Part shown: in pieces, positions 21,321 through 29,348 of the stretch
Layout: every line of letters begins with the position of its first letter
How positions within the stretch are numbered: position 1 is the stretch's first letter
Assembly (NCBI RefSeq): GCF_002532045.1
Contig: NZ_NWTG01000001.1
Span: 806,001 to 870,000 of the forward strand
DNA: 64,000 nt
Origin: Bradyrhizobium sp. C9
Lineage (GTDB): Bacteria; Pseudomonadota; Alphaproteobacteria; Rhizobiales; Xanthobacteraceae
Direction: 5' to 3'
Program-made: the position numbers and the translations under genes
The notes under the pieces: model-generated
Told to the model about the DNA's origin: nothing
Databases searched by the model: none
The model's input: the letters and a program-made list of their open reading frames with translations, nothing else

Positions 21321-22469
21321 TTAGGCACTGGCGATGCGGTTGCGTCCCCTCGCCTTGGCTGCGTAAAGCGCGCCATCGGCGCGGGCGAGTAGCGTGTCGG
21401 AGTTTTCGTGCGGCTTGAGCGTCGTGACGCCGGCGGAGATCGTCACCTGCATGCCGGGCGAGAATGCGCTCCAGTCGAGACCGGCTATGATCGCGCGCAG
21501 CCGCTCGAGCGCGCGCATCGCCTGATCCTGCGACAGGTCGGGCAGCACCAGCAGGAATTCCTCGCCGCCGTACCGGCCGAAGCGATCGATGCTGCGGAGA
21601 TTGGCGAACATGCCGATGGCGAAGGTGCGCAGCGCCTCGTCGCCGATCGGATGACCGTAGACGTCGTTGATGCGCTTGAAATGGTCGAGGTCGATCAGCG
21701 CCACCGCACAGGAGCTGCCGTTGCGGGCGCAGCGTGCGATCTCCTCCTCGAGCGTGCGCATGATGCTGCGGCGGTTGGAGGTGCCGGTCAATTCGTCGAG
21801 CTCGGCGAGCTCCTCGATGCGCCGGTAGGCCTCCTTCAGCTTCACCCCGCTCTGATACAACGATTGCTGCATCGAGCTCGAGAAGATGCCGAGATACATG
21901 CAGCGCCCGATCGTCAGCGCGAACACCAGCATGGTGGCGAGGCGGTCGATCCTGGTGCCGGTCGGCATCCCGATCGCCTTGTCGGAGCCGAGGAACAGCG
22001 CGGCGAGGCCCAGCACCATGATGGTCCAGACGATAGCGGTCTGGCGCGCCGAGGTACGCAGCGCGCCGAAGCCGAACACCACGAACAGGTTGCAGAGGAA
22101 CAGCACGCCGACTTCCGGCGCGATGTAGGTGAACACCAGCAGGTTCACCATGTTGACGGCCGATTGCGGCGCGACCAAATAGTGGTCACGGAAGCGCTCG
22201 TGAAAGCCGCGCTCCGAGAGCAGCACATAGATGGCGACGAGGGAGAGGCCGGTCAGGGCGTAGCCGGCCGCCACCAGGACCGACGTGGTGCCGGCATGCG
22301 CGTAGATGAGCAGCACGACGGCATCGAGCACGAAGCAGGCGGCGATCATCGACTGGATCTGGCGGCGCTGCTTGGCCCGGCGAGCCAGGCGCTCGCGCGT
22401 CAGCCTGGGACGGCCGCTTTCCGATGCACCCGCGATCGGGCTGGGAAGTGACGACGCAGCGCTGCCCAT
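21321..22469 (-). CDS. Membrane diguanylate cyclase (GGDEF)
   Basis: A 382-residue membrane protein. About six transmembrane helices (residues ~40-195) precede a coiled linker (KLKEAYRRIEELAELDELTG) and a GGDEF domain. The active-site motif is GGEEF at 301-305. An inhibitory I-site RSID (292-295) sits exactly five residues before it, so product feedback by c-di-GMP is expected. No EAL domain is present. ATG 22469 has a weak ribosome site; the frame remains open to 22673 without a better candidate. It is probably co-transcribed with the DUF2336 gene. Confidence 0.92.
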   Translation of the reverse strand: MGSAASSLPSPIAGASESGRPRLTRERLARRAKQRRQIQSMIAACFVLDAVVLLIYAHAGTTSVLVAAGYALTGLSLVAIYVLLSERGFHERFRDHYLVAPQSAVNMVNLLVFTYIAPEVGVLFLCNLFVVFGFGALRTSARQTAIVWTIMVLGLAALFLGSDKAIGMPTGTRIDRLATMLVFALTIGRCMYLGIFSSSMQQSLYQSGVKLKEAYRRIEELAELDELTGTSNRRSIMRTLEEEIARCARNGSSCAVALIDLDHFKRINDVYGHPIGDEALRTFAIGMFANLRSIDRFGRYGGEEFLLVLPDLSQDQAMRALERLRAIIAGLDWSAFSPGMQVTISAGVTTLKPHENSDTLLARADGALYAAKARGRNRIASA

Positions 22470-22887
22470 GGTCTCGCCATTGCTGAAATCCGGCGAAAAT
22501 CTAAGTGGGAAAGCCTTTAGGTTTGGTATCTTTCGGAACCGAATCTGCTCCGGTGAAACCCGGTCATCACCCTTGTTTCGTAAGGGGAATCCGTTCGCTG
22601 AGGCGGGCCGGGAGCGATCGGGGCGGGGGCTTGCGGCGGCGCCCGCTTTGCGACAGCGCTGGCTTGCCGGCAAAGCCTTGGTATGGTCGCGCCGGATGGT
22701 GCGAGTCCGCGAGAGTTTTCACTATTATGATACCGCTTATCGAGTCTCCGGCGATTTTCCCTCATCGGGATCGTCGACTGTGTCATAGATCACACATGCG
22801 GTGCGCACATTGCCGTAATGTGAAGAATCTTGCCTCTCGCGTCGAACCACGCACCACCCCCCTCAGACCAACTTTGCGAGACGGCCA
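22470..22887. other. Divergent intergenic region (418 bp)
   Basis: Spacer between the diguanylate cyclase and the second ECF sigma gene. It is AT-richer than its surroundings around 22710-22830, as expected for two outward promoters. It contains a CRP/FNR-like site at 22779-22794. No credible gene was seen. Confidence 0.6.
22779..22794. promoter_or_regulatory. CRP/FNR-like palindrome
   Basis: TGTGT-CATAGA-TCACA matches the TGTGA-N6-TCACA dyad with one mismatch, 94 bp upstream of the ECF start. It may bind a CRP/FNR-family regulator; the match is short and could be chance. Confidence 0.3.
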
Positions 22888-23457
22888 TTGAGCGCGACAC
22901 AGGCGGCTTCAGACGAGGTTCTGATCGCTCGGATCGCTCAAGGCGACCGGCTCGCCATGCAGGTGCTGTACGGACGGCATCATGTCAGGGTGTACCGCTT
23001 CGGGCTTCGGCTCGTGCGGGACGAACAGGTGGCGGAGGATCTCATTAGCGAGGTCTTTCTGGACGTGTGGCGTCAGGCGGGCAAATTCGAGGGACGATCC
23101 GCCGTTTCAACCTGGCTTCTGGCGATTACCCGGTTCAAGGCGTTGTCTTCGCTGCGGCGAAGGAAGGACGCCGAACTGGACGATGAGGCCGCGAACGCGA
23201 TCGAGGACACGTCCGACGATCCGGAAACGGTGGTGCAGAAGAAGGACACGGGTGCCACGCTGCGTAAGTGCCTGACGGGACTATCGGCGGAACACCGGGA
23301 AATCGTCGATCTTGTCTACTATCACGAGAAATCCGTGGAAGACGTCGCTGAGATCGTCGGGATTCCGGAGAACACCGTGAAGACGCGCCTGTTCTATGCG
23401 CGCAAGAAACTTGCCGAGTTGCTGAAGGCAGCCGGTGTCGAGCGAGGTTGGCCATGA
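22888..23457 (+). CDS. ECF sigma factor (RpoE-like) of a sigma/anti-sigma/subtilase cassette
   Basis: A 189-residue ECF sigma factor. Region 2 contains VAEDLISEVFLDVWRQAGKF and STWLLAITRFKALSSLRRR. Region 4 contains LTGLSAEHREIVDLVYYH and the helix-turn-helix VEDVAEIVGIPENTVKTRL. The start is a TTG at 22888 with only GAG nearby; no ATG gives a complete region 2, so the start is provisional. Its stop overlaps the anti-sigma ATG (ATGA). It differs from the SigF-like factor at 18970, so the two modules are not recent duplicates. Confidence 0.9.
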   Translation: MSATQAASDEVLIARIAQGDRLAMQVLYGRHHVRVYRFGLRLVRDEQVAEDLISEVFLDVWRQAGKFEGRSAVSTWLLAITRFKALSSLRRRKDAELDDEAANAIEDTSDDPETVVQKKDTGATLRKCLTGLSAEHREIVDLVYYHEKSVEDVAEIVGIPENTVKTRLFYARKKLAELLKAAGVERGWP

Positions 23458-24203
23458 TGGCTGCGAGCAACAAGAAGGTGCAGGGTCAAGATCCTGACGA
23501 TGTCGAGATGCTGCTGCCCTGGCACGCAGCCGGCACGCTGAACGCGCGTGACGCGCGCCGTGTCGAGGACGCGCTCGCTTCCGATCCGGAGCTGGCCAGG
23601 CAGTATGCCGTCATCCGCGAGGAATATGCCGAGACCATCGGGCTCAACGAGAGCCTCGGTGCGCCCTCGGCGCGCGCCATGCAGAAGCTGTTTGCCGCGA
23701 TCGATGCCGAGCCGGAGCGCAAGCCGTCGGCGGGTGCGCGCGTGTCGGCCTCCGTCTCGGAGTTCTTTTCGAAATTGTCGCCGCGGACGCTGGCCTGGTC
23801 GTCCAGCCTCGGTGCGCTCGTGGTGCTGCTCCAGGCGGGCGTGATTGGTGCGGTGCTGATGCGCAGCGAGCCCGCCTCGTTCCAGACCGCCTCGCTTGAT
23901 GCCGCCGAACAACGCAGTGTCCCCAGCGCGCCGAGCGCGGCCATCGCGCCCAGTGCGCCGATCACCCGCGACCTCGGCGCCAGCGTGGCGGCGGCGCCGA
24001 CGCGGCTGTTGGTGCGTTTCACGCCGGATGCCAGGATCGCCGACATCACGTCGCTGCTCGACAACTACCAGGGCTCGATCATCGACGGTAAGGCCGGCAT
24101 GTTCCGGTTGCAGTTCCGTGCGATGGACAAGGACAGCGTCGCGGCGCTGATTGCCCGCTTGCAGAAAGAGAAGATCGTCAGCCTCGCGGTCGAGACGCCG
24201 TAA
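23454..24203 (+). CDS. Single-pass membrane anti-sigma factor with propeptide-like C-terminal domain
   Basis: A 249-residue protein. N-terminal residues ~15-70 form an anti-sigma-like domain (LLPWHAAGTLNARDARRVED) lacking the zinc-binding HxxxCxxC. One membrane helix (~113-136) is followed by an Ala/Pro linker and a C-terminal domain (~183-249: LLVRFTPDARIADITSLLDN ... SVAALIARLQKEKIVSLAVE). That last domain resembles the inhibitor/propeptide domains of subtilases, and the next gene is a subtilase. Cytosolic sigma binding and periplasmic sensing are inferred. ATG 23454 overlaps the sigma stop. Confidence 0.8.
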   Translation: MMAASNKKVQGQDPDDVEMLLPWHAAGTLNARDARRVEDALASDPELARQYAVIREEYAETIGLNESLGAPSARAMQKLFAAIDAEPERKPSAGARVSASVSEFFSKLSPRTLAWSSSLGALVVLLQAGVIGAVLMRSEPASFQTASLDAAEQRSVPSAPSAAIAPSAPITRDLGASVAAAPTRLLVRFTPDARIADITSLLDNYQGSIIDGKAGMFRLQFRAMDKDSVAALIARLQKEKIVSLAVETP

Positions 24204-24239
24204 AGGACGGCTGACGGTCTGCGCCGAGTTGAGGTCACC

Positions 24240-25901
24240 ATGACCGCCAACCGCCGGACCCAATCGATGAACAGAGCGGCCATTGCGGCCGCGGTGTTGT
24301 TGCTGGTGTCTGTTGCCGGCTCGGCCTACGCCCAGAATTTCATGCGATCACCGATCGGCGGCCGTCCGCAGCTCTCGATCGGGCCGCGGGTCAATCCCGG
24401 CATCGGCAGGGCCGGAGGCGGGTTGGACGGCACGGCCGACCGCACGCCGCTCCACGGCCCGGCGACGTCGTGGACCGGCGATGGGCCGCGATCGAGCCTG
24501 CCGCTGCCCCGTGCGCGCGACGCCCCCCGTTTCTCTGCCGATTGCGACGACGGCACGCGCCAATGCGCTGGCCGGCCGGTCGCCGTCAACGGTGGCGGCA
24601 AGGGCGCAGCGAGGAAGGGTAAAGCCGGCGGCGGCAGCAGCCGCGCGCAGGACGTGGCGGCCACGCGAACCGTGCCGAACGAACTGGTGGCGGAGATCGA
24701 TGGCACATTGAGCGAGACCCTGACCGACGCGCTGGCGGGGCGCCATGGCCTGAGACGGATCGCCTCGCAGAACATTCCGCTGCTGGGCGCGACGATCGGC
24801 CTGTTCCGCACCGCCGGCAATCGCTCCGTCGATGCGGTGGCGCGCGAGCTCGCGAGCGATAGCCGCGTCCGCTCCGTGCAGCCGAACTATCGTTACGCGC
24901 TGCAAGACCAAAAGCCCGCGGCCGGCGGCAGTGACCCGGCGCAATATGCCCAGACGCAGCTGCATCTGCCCGAGGCGCACCGGCTGGCGCGTGGCATGAA
25001 CGTCACCATCGCCGTCATCGACTCCGGCATTGATGCCGCGCATCCGGAACTGGCCAACACGGTCGCGGATACCTTCGATGCGCTCGGCAGCAAGGATGGC
25101 CCGCATGCCCACGGCACCGCCGTCGCCGGCGTGATCGCGGCGCGCGTCAGGCTGACGGGGAGCGCGCCGGAAGTGCGGATTCTGGCGATCCGCGCCTTCG
25201 GCACGGCCGCCGGCGGCGCCGAGAGCACATCCTATGTGATCCTCAAAAGCCTCGATTACGCGGTGGCGCACGGCGCGCAGATCGTGAACATGAGCTTTGC
25301 CGGACCGCAGGATGCCCTGATCGCGCGCGCTGTGGCCGCAGCCGCGGCGAAGGACGTCGTGCTGGTTGCCGCGGCCGGCAATGCCGGCCCGAAATCGCCG
25401 CCGCTGTATCCGGCCGCCAATCCCGACGTGATCGCGGTCGGTGGCATCGATGCCGGCGAGCGGTTGATGGCGGCCTCGAACCGCGGCAGCTACATCGCGT
25501 TGGCGGCGCCGGGCGCCGATCTCCTCGTGCCGGTGCCGGACGGCAAGTACCAGCTGATGTCGGGCACCTCATTTTCGGCCGCGTTCGTCAGCGGCATCGC
25601 GGCACTGGTGCTGGAGCGCAGTCCGGCATTGAAGCCCGCCGAGGTGCGCAAGGTCCTGACCGGCACGGCCCGCGATCTCGGGACACCCGGACGTGACGAT
25701 CTGTTCGGGGCAGGCGAGGCGGACGCGCTTGCCGCGGTGATGGCGGCGACCAATGCGCACGTCGCGGTGAGCGCGGACAAACCGTCGCAGCCTGCACAGG
25801 CAGCGGACGGCAATAACACTTCCGTGAGCCGTGCGTTGAATGAAGCCGCGCCATCGGTCGCATCGGACGATTCCGCGGCAAATCACCGTGCTGCGCAGTG
25901 A
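24240..25901 (+). CDS. Secreted S8 family subtilisin-like serine protease
   Basis: A 553-residue preproprotein. The signal peptide spans residues ~10-32 (cleavage near AYAQ). A Gly/Arg-rich segment follows, with two cysteines at 102 and 109. A propeptide-like domain (~145-222) ends in VRSVQPNYRY, and the catalytic domain covers ~240-515. The triad is Asp261 (AVIDSGID), His291 (HAHGTAVAG) and Ser444 (SGTSFSAAF), with oxyanion Asn381 (AAGNAG), so it should be active. It follows the anti-sigma gene by 36 bp, giving a sigma/anti-sigma/protease operon. An internal ATG at 24267 is an alternative start. Confidence 0.92.
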   Translation: MTANRRTQSMNRAAIAAAVLLLVSVAGSAYAQNFMRSPIGGRPQLSIGPRVNPGIGRAGGGLDGTADRTPLHGPATSWTGDGPRSSLPLPRARDAPRFSADCDDGTRQCAGRPVAVNGGGKGAARKGKAGGGSSRAQDVAATRTVPNELVAEIDGTLSETLTDALAGRHGLRRIASQNIPLLGATIGLFRTAGNRSVDAVARELASDSRVRSVQPNYRYALQDQKPAAGGSDPAQYAQTQLHLPEAHRLARGMNVTIAVIDSGIDAAHPELANTVADTFDALGSKDGPHAHGTAVAGVIAARVRLTGSAPEVRILAIRAFGTAAGGAESTSYVILKSLDYAVAHGAQIVNMSFAGPQDALIARAVAAAAAKDVVLVAAAGNAGPKSPPLYPAANPDVIAVGGIDAGERLMAASNRGSYIALAAPGADLLVPVPDGKYQLMSGTSFSAAFVSGIAALVLERSPALKPAEVRKVLTGTARDLGTPGRDDLFGAGEADALAAVMAATNAHVAVSADKPSQPAQAADGNNTSVSRALNEAAPSVASDDSAANHRAAQ

Positions 25902-25994
25902 TTTCTCGTGCCGGATGCCGTCAGCGGTGCGATGGAACCGGGCGGCGAAAAGGTTAAAAAAAACGCCGGCGATTTGAACGTCCGCCGTCCTCTC

Positions 25995-26119
25995 ACGACT
26001 TATGTGTGTGGGAGCGGTTTATCCCTCCCCGGCTATATCAGGCGCGAGCGCCCATCCACCCCAAGCGCCCATATGGCTTTGACCCGTCCGGTTGTCCCCC
26101 CGGACGGGTCTTTCATTTT
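25995..26119 (+). ncRNA. Candidate structured RNA or structured 3' UTR with intrinsic terminator
   Basis: Downstream of the subtilase gene there are consecutive potential stems: GGGAG/CTCCC (26010-26014 with 26025-26029), GCTATAT/ATATGGC with one wobble pair (26032-26038 with 26071-26077), and an inner GGCG-CGAG-CGCC. A strong terminator follows. The layout suits a trans-acting sRNA of roughly 120 nt, but it may equally be the operon's 3' UTR. The 5' end is a guess. It does not resemble SRP RNA, 6S, tmRNA or RNase P RNA as I know them. Confidence 0.4.
26081..26119 (+). terminator. Strong intrinsic terminator
   Basis: Perfect 11-bp stem GACCCGTCCGG/CCGGACGGGTC (26081-26091 with 26100-26110), an 8-nt loop and the T-rich tail TTTCATTTT. 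It terminates the subtilase operon and/or the candidate RNA. Confidence 0.85.
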
Positions 26120-26244
26120 GGGGGCACCCTTGCATGACGCACCGGCCCGACGCGATCGCGCTACATGATCGCGATGGGATGCGCGCGACGGCGGCGGCGG
26201 TTTGCTGTGGATCGTTCGGCTGCGCGGCGTTCAGCGGCGACGCG

Positions 26245-26278
26245 CATCGTCACCATGCAAGTCGATGACTTGACGATG
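26245..26278. promoter_or_regulatory. Nested inverted repeat upstream of the TIGR03809-like gene
   Basis: An inner hairpin CAAGTC-GAT-GACTTG is flanked by CATCGTCA and TGACGATG. It could be an operator or RNA hairpin in the leader region. The following AT-rich stretch (26330-26390) probably holds the promoter of the gene at 26444. Confidence 0.35.
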
Positions 26279-26443
26279 GTTCGGGCAACAAACTCCGTAG
26301 TTGAGCGGACTTCTTTCATCGCCCGTCCGCGATTAAGAATTTAGTTAGACTTTATTTACCTTTTCCACAGAATATCAGTGTCACGTCCAGTTGATTCGGT
26401 TCGGTTGCGTCTGCGTCCGTTTCTTTCCCTGCGGGCAAGTTGA

Positions 26444-26938
26444 ATGACACATCGGACCGACGTGGCCAGAGGCCAGGAGATCGTTGCACGCTGGTGCAAC
26501 CTCGCCGAGCAAAGGCTGGAGCACCTCAACGAGCTGTTCGAAACCGGACGCTGGCGCCGCTATCACAGCGAGCAGGCCTTTCTCGAAAACATCAGGGAAG
26601 CACGGGCCGCGGTCGACATCTGGCGGGAACTGCTGACCCGCGAGGCCTCGCTCGACAATTCGCCGATCGATCTGTCCTGGCTCGGCCGCGGCAAGTCGAA
26701 GCTGCCGCCGCCCGATCTCGCGCCGGTCTCGCAGCGCCGCTCGGAGACGGCGATACTGGCCGAGGCCGCAATGACCGCGGTCGCGGCCGCGATGGAAACG
26801 GTGGCCGAGGTCCTGGAGCAGCCGCCCGTTGTAGCCGACGCGCCGCCGCTGGAGATGCCGCCTCCGGTCATGCCGCCGCCGGTGCTCGATCTCGACACCA
26901 TCCAGCGGCGCTATCCGTTGCTGCGCAACGCGCTGTAG
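26444..26938 (+). CDS. TIGR03809-like conserved protein
   Basis: A 164-residue predicted soluble protein. The N-terminal helical half (residues ~5-70: GQEIVARWCNLAEQRLEHLN, ETGRWRRYHSEQAFLENIRE) is followed by a proline-rich C-terminus (PPLEMPPPVMPPP) and a short conserved tail DTIQRRYPLLRNAL. It resembles the small family I recall as TIGR03809, restricted to Bradyrhizobium/Rhodopseudomonas and found beside the Tat-exported repeat protein that converges on it here. Function is unknown. The convergent gap contains a palindromic repeat. Confidence 0.65.
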   Translation: MTHRTDVARGQEIVARWCNLAEQRLEHLNELFETGRWRRYHSEQAFLENIREARAAVDIWRELLTREASLDNSPIDLSWLGRGKSKLPPPDLAPVSQRRSETAILAEAAMTAVAAAMETVAEVLEQPPVVADAPPLEMPPPVMPPPVLDLDTIQRRYPLLRNAL

Positions 26939-26948
26939 GCCGACCAGA

Positions 26949-26992
26949 GCGTTTTCAAGCGAAGTGGCCTCCGGTTCGCGTGAAGAAAACGC
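26949..26992. repeat. Palindromic repeat, GCGTTTTC family copy A
   Basis: Outer arms GCGTTTTC (26949-26956) and GAAAACGC (26985-26992) enclose an inner GCGAA/TTCGC stem. It is homologous to the copy starting at 50398, where the outer G-C pair is replaced by A-T on both sides. It sits between two convergent stop codons. Confidence 0.8.
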
Positions 26993-27009
26993 GTCCGAAC
27001 AACAATCTG

Positions 27010-28380
27010 TCAGCGCCGCACCGCGTTGGCGCCGACCACCAGCTGCGCATATTGCTGGGCGCCGCCCACTGACAGATCCGTCGTGATCGGGCGGGCGTGG
27101 TCGAGTCCGACCACTGCGCCGCGCGGGGTCTCCGAGATCATGTTGTTGTTGATCAGCGCGGAGCCTGCGCCCGGCACCACCGAGACGCCGATGCCGACGA
27201 GAGCCTTGCGCACGACGTTGCCCGATATCGCGACGTCGCGCAGATACTGGCCCCAGCCGGCGACGATGCCGAAGGTCGGCGCGTTCTCGATCACATTGCC
27301 GGTGACGGCGCTGTCGGCCTCGACATAGATGCCGATGCCGGCGCCGTCGTTCGGGTCGGTGCCGACAGGGCGTTTCGGCAGCAGATTGCGGATGATGTTG
27401 CCCTGGACCACCGCGATGCGGCCGCCTTCGTTGAAGTTGCACACGGAGACGCCGATCGCGGCGCCGTCGACCGTGTTGTTGGCGATGACGGCGGCCTCGA
27501 ACGCGAACTCCGAGTAGAGCGCGACCTCGCGGACATTGCTGACGCTGTTGTCCGTGATGTGGATGTTGGAGGCCGAATTGCCGCGCACCGCCGAGAAGTC
27601 GCAGTTGCTGATGCGGTTACCGCGCACGATCACGTTGCCGGCGCGGAAGGCGTTGATGGCGTTGCCGTACTGTCCGGAGCCGCCGGGACCGGCCTTGATG
27701 TCCTCGATGCGGTTGTCGGCGACGATCGAGCCGTCATCGCCGATCGCGGTGCGCAGGATCTCGATGCCGTTGTCGCTGGTGCCCTTGATGGTGTTGCGCG
27801 CGACCATCAGACCGAGCGCGTCGAACGACACCAGAGCTGTGCTCGCGATGCCGGTGAAGATGTTGTTGCTGACGTCGCCCGACATCTGCTCGAACCAGAT
27901 GCCGGCGCCGCCGCTGCCGGTGAACTGGCAATCGGTGATGCGGATGTCGCGGCCGGACAGGCAATGGACGAGGCCGCGGCGGGCCGGCAGCGGGACGTTT
28001 CCGCCGTCGAAGGCAAGGCCCATCAGGACGATGCCGCCGGCGCCTTCGCCTTCCAGCAGCGAGGCGCCGCCGTTGAACACCAGCCGGCTGGCGCCGCGGA
28101 CGCCGATCAGCTGGCTGCCGGGCGCAAGCCGCAACAGGCCGGTGCGGTAGACGCCGGGCGGGAACGCCAGCGGCACCTGCGCGCGCGCGGCGTCATCGAT
28201 CGCGCGCTGCAGATTGCGGGTCTGGTCGTCGGGGCTGCCCGGACGGACGCCATATTGCGTGACGTCGCGGCCGAGCGAGCCGGCCGATTGCGCGGCGCGC
28301 GCCGCATCCGGCGACATCGCAAGCGCGCCGGCGACGCCGGCGGCGGAGGCTCCGATCAGGTGGCGGCGGTTGACGTCCAT
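27010..28380 (-). CDS. Tat-exported right-handed beta-helix repeat protein (TIGR03808-like)
   Basis: A 456-residue protein. The twin-arginine signal NRRHLIGASAAGVAGALAMS is at the N-terminus, with cleavage likely after ARA. The body has repeated ~22-25-residue beta-helix units (ISGNVV, VRGNRISNC, ITDNSVSNV, VIANNTVDGA, VQGNIIRNL), as in pectate-lyase-like or parallel beta-helix proteins. It corresponds to the family I recall as TIGR03808. Catalytic residues are not identifiable. It may bind or modify polysaccharide, but this is only inferred from the fold. ATG 28380 has GAGGG upstream and places the RR motif at residues 5-6. Confidence 0.8.
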   Translation of the reverse strand: MDVNRRHLIGASAAGVAGALAMSPDAARAAQSAGSLGRDVTQYGVRPGSPDDQTRNLQRAIDDAARAQVPLAFPPGVYRTGLLRLAPGSQLIGVRGASRLVFNGGASLLEGEGAGGIVLMGLAFDGGNVPLPARRGLVHCLSGRDIRITDCQFTGSGGAGIWFEQMSGDVSNNIFTGIASTALVSFDALGLMVARNTIKGTSDNGIEILRTAIGDDGSIVADNRIEDIKAGPGGSGQYGNAINAFRAGNVIVRGNRISNCDFSAVRGNSASNIHITDNSVSNVREVALYSEFAFEAAVIANNTVDGAAIGVSVCNFNEGGRIAVVQGNIIRNLLPKRPVGTDPNDGAGIGIYVEADSAVTGNVIENAPTFGIVAGWGQYLRDVAISGNVVRKALVGIGVSVVPGAGSALINNNMISETPRGAVVGLDHARPITTDLSVGGAQQYAQLVVGANAVRR

Positions 28381-28871
28381 GGGCGTGGCCCTCGCTGAAG
28401 GCGCGAGCGGTGACCTTCGTTGCCGATTAGGTAACGCGAAATGCGCCGCTGCCTGGTGAACATGCCGCCGCAGCCGGCTGTTTGTTGGCGGTAGGGTTAA
28501 TCTCGGGTGCAGCAGGTCAGCGCGCGTCGCTAACGAGAGGTGACCTGCCTCGCAACTACGGGTGATGGCGAAGGAATTCCCGGCCGCAGGCGTGCGCTGC
28601 CAAAATATCGAAAACAACCCCATGCAAAGTAGGCTGCGGCTGCCGGCGTTCGACAAGGCAACTTGACACGTCGGGCAACTCAGGGGCATTATTCCAATAT
28701 TCCGAAATCATGCACGCTCCTCACGCGCGACAGGTCGTGCGTGGAGGTTCCGCCATGCGTTGACGAGGATGCGCAGTTCGTAGGGTGGGCAAAGCAGCGC
28801 CAGCGTCGTGTTGAGCTCCCATTGCGGTCTGTGTAGTCGTGCGTTTTCAACTGTCCTAAGTCCGCAGCCCC
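28381..28871. other. Intergenic region with no clear gene (491 bp)
   Basis: Leader region of the Tat-exported protein gene and the start of a lower-GC accessory stretch. A partial REP-like half site GTAGGGTGGGCAAAGC lies at 28780-28795, and an AT-rich segment at about 28685-28715. No reading frame here has convincing coding character. Confidence 0.5.
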
Positions 28872-29240
28872 ATGAACCACTCGAACCCGGCACTGCTCAT
28901 ATTCCTCGCTATGATCCCCATGGGCGTGGTTTTGTTTGGAGGCTTGCAGCTCTTTTCCCATTACCTCTGCGATGTCAGGCTAGGAACCGCGGCCGTCGAA
29001 TTTGTGATCCTCAAAAGATTTGTTGTTTGGGCGATCCCGCGCGATGAGATCATGAGATTTGAAAAGCTCTCTTTTTGGGAGGCAGCTTTCACCTGGGCCA
29101 TTAATCTCGTGAACCGTCCGTTTGGGCCGTATGTTCTCCTTCATCGCGACCGGGGCATTTTTCGGAAAGTCATTGTGACGCCGAGGGATGCGGACGCATT
29201 TTGCGAGGCGTTTAGAGAGCAGTGGGCAACAACAGCTTGA
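28872..29240 (+). CDS. Small membrane protein with PH-like C-terminal segment
   Basis: A 122-residue protein. A hydrophobic N-terminus (residues ~8-30) is followed by strands (VEFVILKRFVVWAIPRDEIM, YVLLHRDRGIFRKVIVTPRD) and a final helix DADAFCEAFREQW, a pattern like a small bacterial PH-type domain. Base composition is visibly lower in GC than neighbouring genes, suggesting recent acquisition. Function is unknown. Confidence 0.6.
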   Translation: MNHSNPALLIFLAMIPMGVVLFGGLQLFSHYLCDVRLGTAAVEFVILKRFVVWAIPRDEIMRFEKLSFWEAAFTWAINLVNRPFGPYVLLHRDRGIFRKVIVTPRDADAFCEAFREQWATTA

Positions 29241-29348
29241 GCCGCGTAGGCGCTTATGGCCCTGTCACTTCGGCACTTCGCAAGGGGGACGCCGGTTACC
29301 AATAACCACAATGGTCGCGCGCCTGACCGTCGTGCCGGGAACTCCGAG

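Noticed and set aside
28689..28961. A 90-residue minus-strand ORF overlapping the small membrane protein start
   Set aside because: Low-complexity Thr/His/Ser composition with no ribosome site, and it overlaps a more plausible gene.
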